Part shown: piece by piece, positions 18,866 through 28,069 of the stretch
Layout: each line of letters starts with the position of its first letter
Position numbering within the stretch: the first letter of the stretch is position 1
Source of the DNA: Knoellia sp. S7-12
GTDB taxonomy: Bacteria; Actinomycetota; Actinomycetes; Actinomycetales; Dermatophilaceae
DNA: 64,000 nucleotides
Direction of reading: 5' to 3'
NCBI RefSeq assembly: GCF_040518285.1
Contig: NZ_CP155449.1
Span: forward strand, 1 to 64,000
Position numbers and translations under genes: made by a program
Notes under the pieces: generated by a model
Databases searched by the model: none
Seen by the model: only the letters and a program-made list of their open reading frames with translations
What the model was told of the DNA's origin: nothing

Positions 18866-19977
18866 CGGCCGCCCTTGAGGTCGCCGGCGTCTCGAAGAGC
18901 TATGGCGCCACTCCGGCGGTGCGAGCTCTCGACCTCTCCGTCGAACAGGGCGAGGTCCTGGCGTTGATCGGCCCGTCGGGGTGCGGCAAGTCGACCCTGC
19001 TCCGGCTTGTCGCCGGGCTGGAACGACCTGATGCAGGCGTGGTTCGGGTGGGTGGCGACGTCGTCGCTGGGCCATCGTGGGTCCCGCCGGAACGTCGGCG
19101 GGTGGGACTGGTCTTCCAAGAGCACGCGCTCTTTCCCCACCTGAGGGTCAGCGACAACATCCGCTTCGGTCTCGACGGGCGATCCCGTGCCGAGCAGGAC
19201 ACCCGGGTGCGGGAGGTCCTGGAGTTGGTCCACCTGGCCCATGTGGTCGACCGCTATCCCCACGAGCTCTCTGGTGGTGAGCAGCAACGCGTTGCCCTGG
19301 CCCGAGCGTTGGCTCCGCGTCCAGCGGTCGTGCTGTTGGACGAACCCTTCTCCTCGCTCGACGAGTCCCTGCGGGCCCGGGTGCGCACCGACACCGTCGA
19401 CGTTCTGCGCGCCACGGGCACCACAGCCGTCCTCGTCACGCACGACCAGACCGAAGCCCTCACCGTCGGTGACCGCATCGGGGTCATGCGTGAGGGGGTC
19501 ATCGAGCAACTTGGCTGTCCCGATGAGGTTTTCGACCGGCCAGTGAGTCGGTTCGTCGCCTCCTTCATGGGTGACGCCGACTTCCTTCCCGCATCGCTCG
19601 GTGCTGACGGACTGGCGTGCGAGCTCGGACTGGTCTCACCTCGCACTGATGTGGGCGTTGCCGAGGTCGTGCTTCGGCCGCACGAGGTGGCGCTCACCCC
19701 CGTTGCGTCTGCGGATCCGGCGGGGAGAACCACCACATCCGCAGACGCAACGGGGGTGCGTGTGGGTGCGGGGGCGCGGGCCGTGGTGACGCGGGTCGAG
19801 TACCACGGGGCGTTCGTCCTCCACACCGTTCGGCTCGCATCGGGCCGCACGCTGCGGTCGTGGCAGCCGCACTCGGTGCGACACGCGGTGGGAACCGAGG
19901 TCGAGGTCTCGCTGGTGCCCGGCATCGTGCCCAGCCTCCTCGACGGTGAGCGCACCCTCGGCACCTCCTCGCCCTGA
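18862..19977 (+). CDS. Iron(III) ABC transporter ATP-binding protein with in-frame palindromic insertion
   Basis: This 371-residue ATPase energises the ferric transporter. It shows Walker A GPSGCGKST, signature LSGGEQQRVALARAL, Walker B VVLLDEPFSSLD and the H-loop VTHDQTEAL, followed by a TOBE-type C-terminal domain after residue 235. Residues about 279-299 (TPVASADPAGRTTTSADATG) are encoded by a 62-bp palindrome and probably form an added loop in the TOBE region. It overlaps the permease by 4 bp and ends the operon, with a hairpin after it. Spermidine or thiamine transport is possible by family, but context favours iron. Confidence 0.93.
   Translation: MTAALEVAGVSKSYGATPAVRALDLSVEQGEVLALIGPSGCGKSTLLRLVAGLERPDAGVVRVGGDVVAGPSWVPPERRRVGLVFQEHALFPHLRVSDNIRFGLDGRSRAEQDTRVREVLELVHLAHVVDRYPHELSGGEQQRVALARALAPRPAVVLLDEPFSSLDESLRARVRTDTVDVLRATGTTAVLVTHDQTEALTVGDRIGVMREGVIEQLGCPDEVFDRPVSRFVASFMGDADFLPASLGADGLACELGLVSPRTDVGVAEVVLRPHEVALTPVASADPAGRTTTSADATGVRVGAGARAVVTRVEYHGAFVLHTVRLASGRTLRSWQPHSVRHAVGTEVEVSLVPGIVPSLLDGERTLGTSSP
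19696..19757. repeat. In-frame palindromic element, copy 1 of a two-copy family
   Basis: Perfect 21-bp arms (19696-19716 and 19737-19757) flank a 20-nt centre. The element lies in the 3' part of the iron ATPase gene and is read through as coding sequence. A diverged copy lies at 40266-40325 on the opposite strand, in noncoding DNA. Over the first 38 bp the two copies differ at about five positions. This shows a dispersed repeat rather than a chance hairpin. Confidence 0.85.
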
Positions 19978-19990
19978 CCACAACTCTTGC

Positions 19991-20051
19991 TCCCCATGAG
20001 GTTTCCTGTTGGGTCCGGATACTGATTCGGCCTCCGGACCCCCCAGAAACC
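19991..20051. terminator. Palindromic terminator-like repeat, copy 1 (after the iron operon)
   Basis: The core stem is GGGTCCGGA (20011-20019) with TCCGGACCC (20033-20041), extended imperfectly by GGTTTC and GAAACC. It follows the iron ATPase gene by about 14 bp, so it likely terminates that operon. Its sequence, including the outer CCCCATGA, matches the hairpin at 22826-22899 downstream of metQ. Confidence 0.7.
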
Positions 20052-20113
20052 CTCCGGTCTCCGCAGGCGACAGCGCCCGGAGATAGTCGCGATTTGGTTA
20101 TCAGTTGAATAAC

Positions 20114-20141
20114 TTGACATTATGAGCGCGTGGTTGATGAT
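20114..20141 (+). promoter_or_regulatory. Candidate promoter of the metNIQ operon
   Basis: TTGACA at 20114-20119 and GATGAT at 20136-20141 are spaced 16 bp. They lie just upstream of the GTG at 20148, which would then be at or near the transcription start. No ribosome binding site precedes that GTG, so the message may be leaderless. I see no S-adenosylmethionine riboswitch in the region. Confidence 0.45.
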
Positions 20142-20147
20142 TCATCT

Positions 20148-21143
20148 GTGCAAGCGGCTCTGGCCGTCCGTGACCTGACGAAGGTCTTCGACGCCCGAGG
20201 TGCCACGGTCAAAGCCCTCGACGGGGTCTCCCTCACCGTCCCTCACGGCGAGATCCACGGCATCGTCGGACGCTCCGGTGCCGGCAAGTCGACCCTCATC
20301 CGCTGCCTCACCGGCCTCGAGCGCCCCACCTCGGGCGAGGTCGTCGTCGCCGGTGAGGACATCACGACGCTGCGCGGCGAGGAGCTGCGCGCCGCCCGAC
20401 GCTGGTTCGGGGTCGTCTACCAGCACGCCAACCTGCTCGACTCGCGCACGGCCGCCGACAACATCGCGCTCCCACTCGAGATCGCCGGCTGGGACAGGGC
20501 CAAGCGCGAGGCACGAGTCGCCGAGCTGCTCGACCTGGTGGGCCTGACCGACCGCGCCCAGAACCACCCCGGCCAACTCTCCGGCGGGCAGCAGCAGCGA
20601 GTCGGCATCGCCCGGGCGCTCGCGGCCGGTCCCGAGATCCTCCTGTGTGACGAGCCCACCTCAGCCCTCGACGCCAACACGACCGGCTCGATCCTCGCCC
20701 TGCTCCGAGAGCTGCGCGATCGCCTCGGCATCACCGTCGTGATCATCACCCACGAGCCGTCAGTCGTGCGCGAGATCTGCGACGCCGTGACGCTCCTGGG
20801 TGATGGCGCCGTGGTCGAGCAGGGCCGCCTCAGCGAGGTCATCGCCGACCCGACCACGCGTCTGCACCGTGAACTCATCCCGCTGGTCGAGCCGACACCG
20901 GACGGTCTCGTGCGCCTCCAGGTCGCGCTTGGCCACCCCGACGCCACCGTCGGCACCATCGACGGGATCATCGCGCTGTTGCGGCACGAAGGCATCGAGT
21001 CCGACGTCGCGGCAGCCACCGTCGAGACCATCGCGGGTCGCCGGGTCGGCCGCCTGCTGGTCGAGCTCGCCGACTCATCGACCACCGACCGCGCCCGCGC
21101 CCTGCTCGACGACGCGCACCTCCACCCGGAGGTGGCGGCATGA
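20148..21143 (+). CDS. metN: Methionine ABC transporter ATP-binding protein
   Basis: This 331-residue ATPase drives D/L-methionine uptake with MetI and MetQ. It has Walker A GRSGAGKST, the signature LSGGQQQRVGIARAL, Walker B ILLCDEPTSALD and the H-loop IITHEPSV. A C-terminal NIL-type sensor domain (about 250-330: VRLQVALGHPDATVGTIDG) is known in MetN for substrate trans-inhibition. GTG 20148 (MQAALAVRDLTKVF) is preferred; an in-frame GTG at 20130 would add six residues. The next gene overlaps by 4 bp. The substrate is inferred from family and operon structure. Confidence 0.9.
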   Translation: MQAALAVRDLTKVFDARGATVKALDGVSLTVPHGEIHGIVGRSGAGKSTLIRCLTGLERPTSGEVVVAGEDITTLRGEELRAARRWFGVVYQHANLLDSRTAADNIALPLEIAGWDRAKREARVAELLDLVGLTDRAQNHPGQLSGGQQQRVGIARALAAGPEILLCDEPTSALDANTTGSILALLRELRDRLGITVVIITHEPSVVREICDAVTLLGDGAVVEQGRLSEVIADPTTRLHRELIPLVEPTPDGLVRLQVALGHPDATVGTIDGIIALLRHEGIESDVAAATVETIAGRRVGRLLVELADSSTTDRARALLDDAHLHPEVAA

Positions 21144-21823
21144 CCTTCGACAGTGATCCGACGTGGCTCGACAACCCGGTCATCACCGAAGGGCTGCCGA
21201 CCGCCCTGTGGGAGACCCTCGCCATGACCGTGGGTTCGGCCCTGATCACCGCGGTGCTCGGAGTGGTGGTCGGAGTCTTCCTCCACAACAGCTCACCGGG
21301 CGGCATCTCCCCCAACGTCGCGGTGAACCGAGTCCTCGGAGCCATCGTCAACGTCGGCCGCTCCCTGCCCTTCCTCATCCTGATGATCTCGATCATCCCC
21401 ATCACGCGGTTCATCGCCGGGACCACCGTCGGGTGGCGCGCCATGATCGTGCCGCTCACCGTGGGAGCGGTGCCGTTCTTCGCCCGCCTGGTCGAGACGT
21501 CCCTGCGCGAGGTGTCCTCCGGCAAGGTCGAGGCCGCCACGATCATGGGCGCGACCCGGTGGAACATCACCCGCAAGGTGCTCCTGCCCGAGGCTTTGCC
21601 CGGCATCGCCGCGGGCCTCACGACGACGGTCATTGCCCTCATCGGCTACAGCGCCATGGCCGGTGCCGTCGGTGGCGGTGGCCTTGGTGCCACCGCGATG
21701 TCCTACGGCTACAACCGATTCCAGACCGACGTGATGATCGCGGCCGTCGTGCTGCTGGTCATCGTCGTGCAGCTCGTGCAGGTCGTCGGCGACCGCGTCG
21801 CCCGCTCCGTCGACCACCGCTGA
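21140..21823 (+). CDS. metI: Methionine ABC transporter permease
   Basis: This 227-residue membrane protein starts in an ATGA overlap with metN. About five to six hydrophobic helices and the MetI-type EAA loop (AATIMGATRWNITRKVLLPE) are visible, as is the family sequence RSLPFLILMISIIPITRFIAG. The length fits MetI. A 126-bp gap to metQ contains three copies of the GTATGCCG octamer. Confidence 0.92.
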   Translation: MTFDSDPTWLDNPVITEGLPTALWETLAMTVGSALITAVLGVVVGVFLHNSSPGGISPNVAVNRVLGAIVNVGRSLPFLILMISIIPITRFIAGTTVGWRAMIVPLTVGAVPFFARLVETSLREVSSGKVEAATIMGATRWNITRKVLLPEALPGIAAGLTTTVIALIGYSAMAGAVGGGGLGATAMSYGYNRFQTDVMIAAVVLLVIVVQLVQVVGDRVARSVDHR

Positions 21824-21844
21824 GCCACCCCCAGAAACACCGCG

Positions 21845-21934
21845 GCGTATGCCGCCCGCTCCCGACAACGTCGTCGGCTCACCCCGATCCGCCGCGCACC
21901 GCGGCATACCCACGTCGGTGACTCACCGGCATAC
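21845..21934. repeat. Three clustered GTATGCCG octamers between metI and metQ
   Basis: GTATGCCG at 21847-21854 faces CGGCATAC at 21902-21909, and a second CGGCATAC lies at 21927-21934. The first two can pair around a loop of about 47 nt. A stem here could set the relative expression of metQ, which is needed in excess over the permease, but that role is inference. Confidence 0.5.
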
Positions 21935-21949
21935 CGAAAGGAACCACCC

Positions 21950-22801
21950 ATGTCCTCGCTCCGCCGTCCAGCCCTCGTCGCCGGCATTGCCCTGTTCGCC
22001 GTCTCGAGCCTCGCGGCGTGTGGTGCTGGCGGCGGTGACTCCAGTGGTCCCGAGGCCGATGACAAGGGCGTCACCAAGCTCGTCATCGGTGCGTCCCCGA
22101 CACCGCACGCCAAGATCCTCGAGTTCGTCGACAAGGAGCTCGCGGCCAAGGCCGGTCTCGACCTCGACATCAAGAGCTTCGACGACTACGTGCAGCCCAA
22201 CGTCCAGCTGTCCGAGGGCACGCTCGACGCGAACTACTTCCAGCACCAGCCGTACTACGACGCGCAGGTGAAGGACCGCGGCTACGACTTCGCGCACTAC
22301 ACGGGCGTGCACATCGAGCCGTTCGCGCTGTATTCGAAGAAGGTCAAGGACGTGAAGGAGCTCCCTGAGGGTGCTCAGGTCGGCGTCAACAACGACCCGT
22401 CCAACCAGGGGCGCGCAGTCGAGCTGCTCGCCAAGGCCGGCGTCATCACGCTCAAGCCCGGCAAGGACGCGACGAACGCGACGATCTATGACATCGACCA
22501 GAACGCCAAGAAGCTGAAGTTCGTGGAGACCGACCCGGCGCAGCTCGTGCGTTCACTTGATGACCTCGACGTCGCCGTGATCAACGGCAACTACGCGCTC
22601 GAGGCCGACCTGTCGCCGTCCAAGGACGCGATCCTGGTGGAGGAGACGACGGGCAACCCCTACGCCAACTTCCTCACGGTGGCCAAGAAGGACGAGAACA
22701 ACGCGGCGCTCAAGAAGCTCGACGGGCTGCTGCACTCCCCCGAGGTCAAGGCCTACATCGAGCAGACGTGGGCGGACGGTTCGGTGCTCCCGACCTCCTG
22801 A
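21950..22801 (+). CDS. metQ: Methionine-binding lipoprotein
   Basis: This 283-residue lipoprotein binds methionine outside the membrane and delivers it to MetNI. It has a signal peptide with lipobox LAAC, then the family pattern LVIGASPTPHAKILEFV, NYFQHQPYYDA and INGNYALEADLSPSKDA. ATG 21950 is preceded by AAAGGAA. The length fits NlpA/MetQ proteins. A large palindrome follows its stop codon and probably ends the operon. Confidence 0.93.
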   Translation: MSSLRRPALVAGIALFAVSSLAACGAGGGDSSGPEADDKGVTKLVIGASPTPHAKILEFVDKELAAKAGLDLDIKSFDDYVQPNVQLSEGTLDANYFQHQPYYDAQVKDRGYDFAHYTGVHIEPFALYSKKVKDVKELPEGAQVGVNNDPSNQGRAVELLAKAGVITLKPGKDATNATIYDIDQNAKKLKFVETDPAQLVRSLDDLDVAVINGNYALEADLSPSKDAILVEETTGNPYANFLTVAKKDENNAALKKLDGLLHSPEVKAYIEQTWADGSVLPTS

Positions 22802-22825
22802 TCGCGGCCTGCAGCAACTTTTCCT

Positions 22826-22899
22826 CCCCATGACGGAACTTTGGGGGTCCGGAGGCTTTGTTTCCCTCCGGACCCTCAAGGTTCCCTCCGCTCATGGGG
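22826..22899. terminator. Palindromic terminator-like repeat, copy 2 (after metQ)
   Basis: The core stem GGGTCCGGAGG (22845-22855) pairs with CCTCCGGACCC (22865-22875). The outer CCCCATGA (22826-22833) pairs with TCATGGGG (22892-22899), and the middle parts pair imperfectly. It sits between the convergent metQ and phosphoesterase genes, so it can act in both directions. It is related in sequence to 19991-20051. Confidence 0.75.
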
Positions 22900-22911
22900 G
22901 TGGGCGCTGGC

Positions 22912-23697
22912 CTAGCGCTCGTGATAGCCGGTGACGGGCTCGCCGACCCGCCACTCCTCGAGTGAGCCGCGGTAGATGCCGTGCCGCAGCTCGAGTTCAT
23001 AGCCGTCGTAGTGCGGCATACCCATCTCTCGCGCGACGGCCAGCTCGGCCTCGACGTCGTAGGGGACGCGGACGTAGGACACGGCCCAGGGCGCCGTCTC
23101 TTCGCTGCCGACCTCGCCCTCGAGGATGCAGTACATCGGGGTGGGGTCGCCCATGCAGTTGCCGACGCTGCCCGTGTTGAACACGGTCCGCCCCTCGAGC
23201 TGGACCTCGTACATCGGGTCGTGAGTGTCCGCGTAGCCGATCAGGTCAGGGACCGGTCCGTCCTCGGTGGCTTCGGTGTGGCGGAACAGTGCCTCGAACT
23301 CGTCCTGGGTGCGGACGTAGCGAACGCGCCGGTGGACGGTCTCCTCGCTCGCATGGAACAACCTGACGCGCCGACCGCTGAGCCAGAAGTCGTGACTGAA
23401 GGGCAGCGATCGCAGCCAGTCGCCCTGTCCGGGGCGCAGTTGGGACAGCCAGAACCGCAGCGCCTCGTCGTCGAACTTCCGGTTCGGGTCGGGCAGGAAG
23501 TCGTCCCAGTTGCCGAGGAGATTCACCTCGCACCTCTGCTGGGAGAGCTCGATCACCTCACGTCCACGCGGCCCCTTGCCGACGTAGTCGCCGAGGTTGA
23601 AGATGCGGTCGATGCCGCGGCGATCGATGTCGGCCAACACCGCCTCGTATGCCGTGAGGTTGCCGTGGACGTCCGACACCAGCGCCATGCGTTCCAT
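22912..23697 (-). CDS. Metallophosphoesterase (calcineurin-like)
   Basis: This 261-residue enzyme has the dinuclear metal motifs of the YfcE/MJ0936-type subfamily: SDVHGNLTAYEAVL, NLGDYVGKGP, LGNWDD (GNHD-like), then a His in LFHASEE and the C-terminal NTGSVGN. It probably hydrolyses a small phosphodiester or phosphomonoester in the cytoplasm; the substrate is not evident. ATG 23697 was chosen because GAGG lies nine nucleotides upstream. Alternative starts at 23688 and 23706 are possible. It is divergent from the thioesterase with only 42 bp between the starts. Confidence 0.88.
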   Translation of the reverse strand: MERMALVSDVHGNLTAYEAVLADIDRRGIDRIFNLGDYVGKGPRGREVIELSQQRCEVNLLGNWDDFLPDPNRKFDDEALRFWLSQLRPGQGDWLRSLPFSHDFWLSGRRVRLFHASEETVHRRVRYVRTQDEFEALFRHTEATEDGPVPDLIGYADTHDPMYEVQLEGRTVFNTGSVGNCMGDPTPMYCILEGEVGSEETAPWAVSYVRVPYDVEAELAVAREMGMPHYDGYELELRHGIYRGSLEEWRVGEPVTGYHER

Positions 23698-23739
23698 GTC
23701 GAGCATCCTCGCACCGAGCACCGAACTAGGCTCGGCACC

Positions 23740-24210
23740 ATGACGTCGGACGCCACCAGCCTTGGAAACACTGCCGATCCACGCGAGCTGCGGCGTTCGG
23801 ACTTCCCGGAGATCCAACGCATGACGACACGTTGGGCCGACAACGACATGTATGGCCATCTCAACAACGCCGTCTACTACGAGCTCTTCGACGCGGTCCT
23901 CAACGCGTGGCTCATCCGGGAGACGGGGACGGACGAGGTCAGCACCCCGACGCTCGGTGTCGTGGCCGAGTCCTCGTGCCGCTTCTATGCCGAGCTCGCC
24001 TATCCGGAGCCGATCGATGTCGGTGTGCGGGTCGAGCGGATCGGCACGAAGAGTGTCACCTTCGCGTTCGGACTCTTCGCGCAGGGCAGCGATGACATCG
24101 CGGCTCACGGACTGTGGGCGCAGGTCTACATCGACCGGGAGCAGCGCCATTCCGTGCCGATCCCGGCGGACGTGCGTGCGGTCATCGAGCGCGCCCACGC
24201 CGCGCAATGA
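23740..24210 (+). CDS. Acyl-CoA thioesterase, hotdog fold (4HBT)
   Basis: This 156-residue protein matches the 4-hydroxybenzoyl-CoA thioesterase/YbgC type. The catalytic-region motif WADNDMYGHLNNAVYYELFD is clear, and the hotdog length is complete. It should hydrolyse an acyl-CoA in the cytoplasm; chain length is not predictable. ATG 23740 is used, since the frame upstream overlaps the divergent gene. Its stop overlaps the next small frame by 4 bp. Confidence 0.88.
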   Translation: MTSDATSLGNTADPRELRRSDFPEIQRMTTRWADNDMYGHLNNAVYYELFDAVLNAWLIRETGTDEVSTPTLGVVAESSCRFYAELAYPEPIDVGVRVERIGTKSVTFAFGLFAQGSDDIAAHGLWAQVYIDREQRHSVPIPADVRAVIERAHAAQ

Positions 24211-24380
24211 CCTCGGCCACCGACCTTGTCGTTGCGGCCTGGCGGGGTGAGCGCCGGCCCCCCGACGGTCGTTGGCAGCGCATCGCGCGCGTCGTGTCGC
24301 CGGGCAATGTCGCGAGCCTGCGTGCGGCATTGCGAGCTGGTTTTGTGCCGGTGGGCTCGGTCCAGCTCCATCGTCCGTGA
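24207..24380 (+). pseudogene. Short frame resembling a GNAT acetyltransferase C-terminus
   Basis: This 57-codon frame begins with ATG in an ATGA overlap with the thioesterase gene. Its second half, RVVSPGNVASLRAALRAGFV, looks like the C-terminal part of GNAT N-acetyltransferases, where an Asn-x-Ala-Ser-x-x-x-x pattern precedes a Gly-Phe. The upstream GNAT core with the acetyl-CoA loop is missing. It could be a decayed remnant or a small functional protein. Confidence 0.4.
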
Positions 24381-24439
24381 GCACGGTGCGCGGCAAACGA
24401 CGCCGAACGCGTATGCCGTTGCGTCAGTCGTGCTCACGG
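24375..24439. terminator. Inverted repeat overlapping the GNAT-fragment stop codon
   Basis: Perfect 11-bp arms CCGTGAGCACG (24375-24385) and CGTGCTCACGG (24429-24439) enclose 43 nt that contain a GTATGCCG octamer (24411-24418). It probably ends the thioesterase transcript before the lipoprotein gene. Confidence 0.5.
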
Positions 24440-24569
24440 CCGCCGGTTTGCGGCTGCCCGGGCCGTGCTTGCCGCGCTCTGTGCTCGGTCCAGCGCGCAA
24501 GCCCGTGGCTGCGACCGGCTCCGCGCGTGGCGCACAGTCACATCAGTCACTCCCGTTACAGTGGGCCGC

Positions 24570-25313
24570 ATGACGCTTCGGGGAACGATCCTGTCCGCAC
24601 GCCTCACGCGCGCTGCGGCGCCGATGCTGTTCGCGGCCCTGGCGCTGACTGCTTGCTCTGACGAGGAGCCCACCGCCTCGCCGTCACCGTCGACGTCGAC
24701 GAGCACGAGCCAGACCCCGTCGCCCACCCCGACGACCTCACCGAGCACGACACCCACCGTCACGGCGACCGCCTCGGCCACCCCGACGTCGACCCCCACG
24801 GCGACGCCGACCCGAACCACACCGGCCGCGACCCCCACGCCGACAAGGTCATCGACCCCGCCGCAGGCGTCATGTGCGGCCGCCAGGGCGGGCGCGGTCA
24901 ACACCACGGGGATGACGGCGGCCGCTGTGGCCAAGGCCAAGAGGATCCATGCAGCGGCCAAGGCCTGCGACGCCAAGACGCTCATCGCGCTCGCCAAGGC
25001 GGACGCGACCGGGCTCGCGGGTGAGAAGGCGCCGACCGCGATCTTCACGTCGAGTACCCCGCAGAACTACGTCGCCCTCGCGACCCTGCTCACCATGGAA
25101 CCGACCGAGACCTTCGACGGCACGATCCAGCCGAAGGTCTTCTCGGAGCGCTTCGCCCAGGACGACGCCGAGTGGAACAAGGTCGTCGCAGCCGGGCTCC
25201 TCACCAAGGCCGCTGCGTCCAAGATGCGCACGGACGATGGTGGCTACACCGGCTACCGGGTCGGCTTCGCGAGCGACGGCACCTGGACCTTCTTCACCAC
25301 CGGTCGTCGCTGA
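24570..25313 (+). CDS. Secreted lipoprotein with Thr/Ser/Pro-rich stalk, function unknown
   Basis: This 247-residue protein starts at ATG 24570. It has a basic start, hydrophobic segment and lipobox LTAC. Residues about 30-95 form a mucin-like Thr/Ser/Pro stalk. The C-terminal 150 residues (from CAAARAGAVNTTGMT to the end) form a compact domain with two Cys, ending DGTWTFFTTGRR. I do not recognise the domain. The stalk suggests presentation away from the membrane. No operon partner is evident. Confidence 0.75.
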   Translation: MTLRGTILSARLTRAAAPMLFAALALTACSDEEPTASPSPSTSTSTSQTPSPTPTTSPSTTPTVTATASATPTSTPTATPTRTTPAATPTPTRSSTPPQASCAAARAGAVNTTGMTAAAVAKAKRIHAAAKACDAKTLIALAKADATGLAGEKAPTAIFTSSTPQNYVALATLLTMEPTETFDGTIQPKVFSERFAQDDAEWNKVVAAGLLTKAAASKMRTDDGGYTGYRVGFASDGTWTFFTTGRR

Positions 25314-25384
25314 CCCCAACCCCCAGCCCGGGCGCCTCAACCTGCCCACGCGGAGCGTGGGACCCGCCGCTCGAAGTGGGTATC

Positions 25385-25423
25385 TCTCACCTCGCCTGAC
25401 TTCCTCGGTCAGGCGAGGTGAGA
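25385..25423. terminator. Perfect 16-bp hairpin before gyrB
   Basis: Arms TCTCACCTCGCCTGAC (25385-25400) and GTCAGGCGAGGTGAGA (25408-25423) are exact complements with a 7-nt loop. It likely terminates the lipoprotein gene. The rest of the 345-bp gap (25314-25658) holds one GTATGCCG (25492-25499) and should contain the gyrB promoter; a TAAACT at 25577-25582 is a possible -10 element, but I see no good -35. Confidence 0.8.
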
Positions 25424-25649
25424 CGTTCCCGCCCGAGCTGAAACGCCAACTGCGAAAAGGCGCCTCAGAGGGCCGTAAAGGGGTGGGGGGCGTATGCCGG
25501 GTCGTCTGCACCCATGGCAACCTGAGAAAAGTGGCTTCCCGGGCCTCCACCGGCTCGCGCTGACGGTGCTGACAGGTAAACTTTGGGGTGAACGTCGCGC
25601 CCAGGGCGATTTCCCGCCCCGGGCGCGACGCATGAGCCAGACCAGCTGA

Positions 25650-27806
<2,157 letters not shown>

Positions 27807-27830
27807 TGGGTATGCCGTTCGCTCGCGTCG

Positions 27831-27934
27831 CGTTTGGGTGTGCCGTTCGCCGCAGTCCCATCCGCGCTGCGCGCGTAGACCGCGCTCCGCGCTCCCGCCA
27901 GGCCCATCCAGCGGCGAACGGCACACCCAAACGC
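27831..27934. repeat. 104-bp inverted-repeat element between gyrB and gyrA
   Basis: Perfect 23-bp arms (27831-27853 and 27912-27934) enclose a 58-nt GC-rich centre. The 263-bp gyrB-gyrA gap is long for this gene pair. GTATGCCG octamers lie outside the element at 27810-27817 and, inverted, at 28025-28032. It could attenuate or regulate gyrA transcription, or be a small mobile repeat. Confidence 0.75.
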
Positions 27935-28069
27935 TCGCAGCCAGCTCGCCTCCCAGCGCTGTTGGCTTGAAACGCGACTCGCTCGACTCCCGGGCCACCG
28001 GGTTCGCGCTCCAACTGAACTTTGCGGCATACACCGCTTCTTGAATTGCACTGAGAGACAAGGGAACTG

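Noticed and set aside
19978..20147. SAM riboswitch before the methionine operon
   Set aside because: The region is a terminator-like palindrome plus a promoter close to the start codon; no room or conserved riboswitch core is visible.
6365..25313. Genomic island of phage or transposon origin
   Set aside because: No integrase, transposase, tRNA-end duplication or composition shift was seen; most genes have ordinary actinobacterial character.
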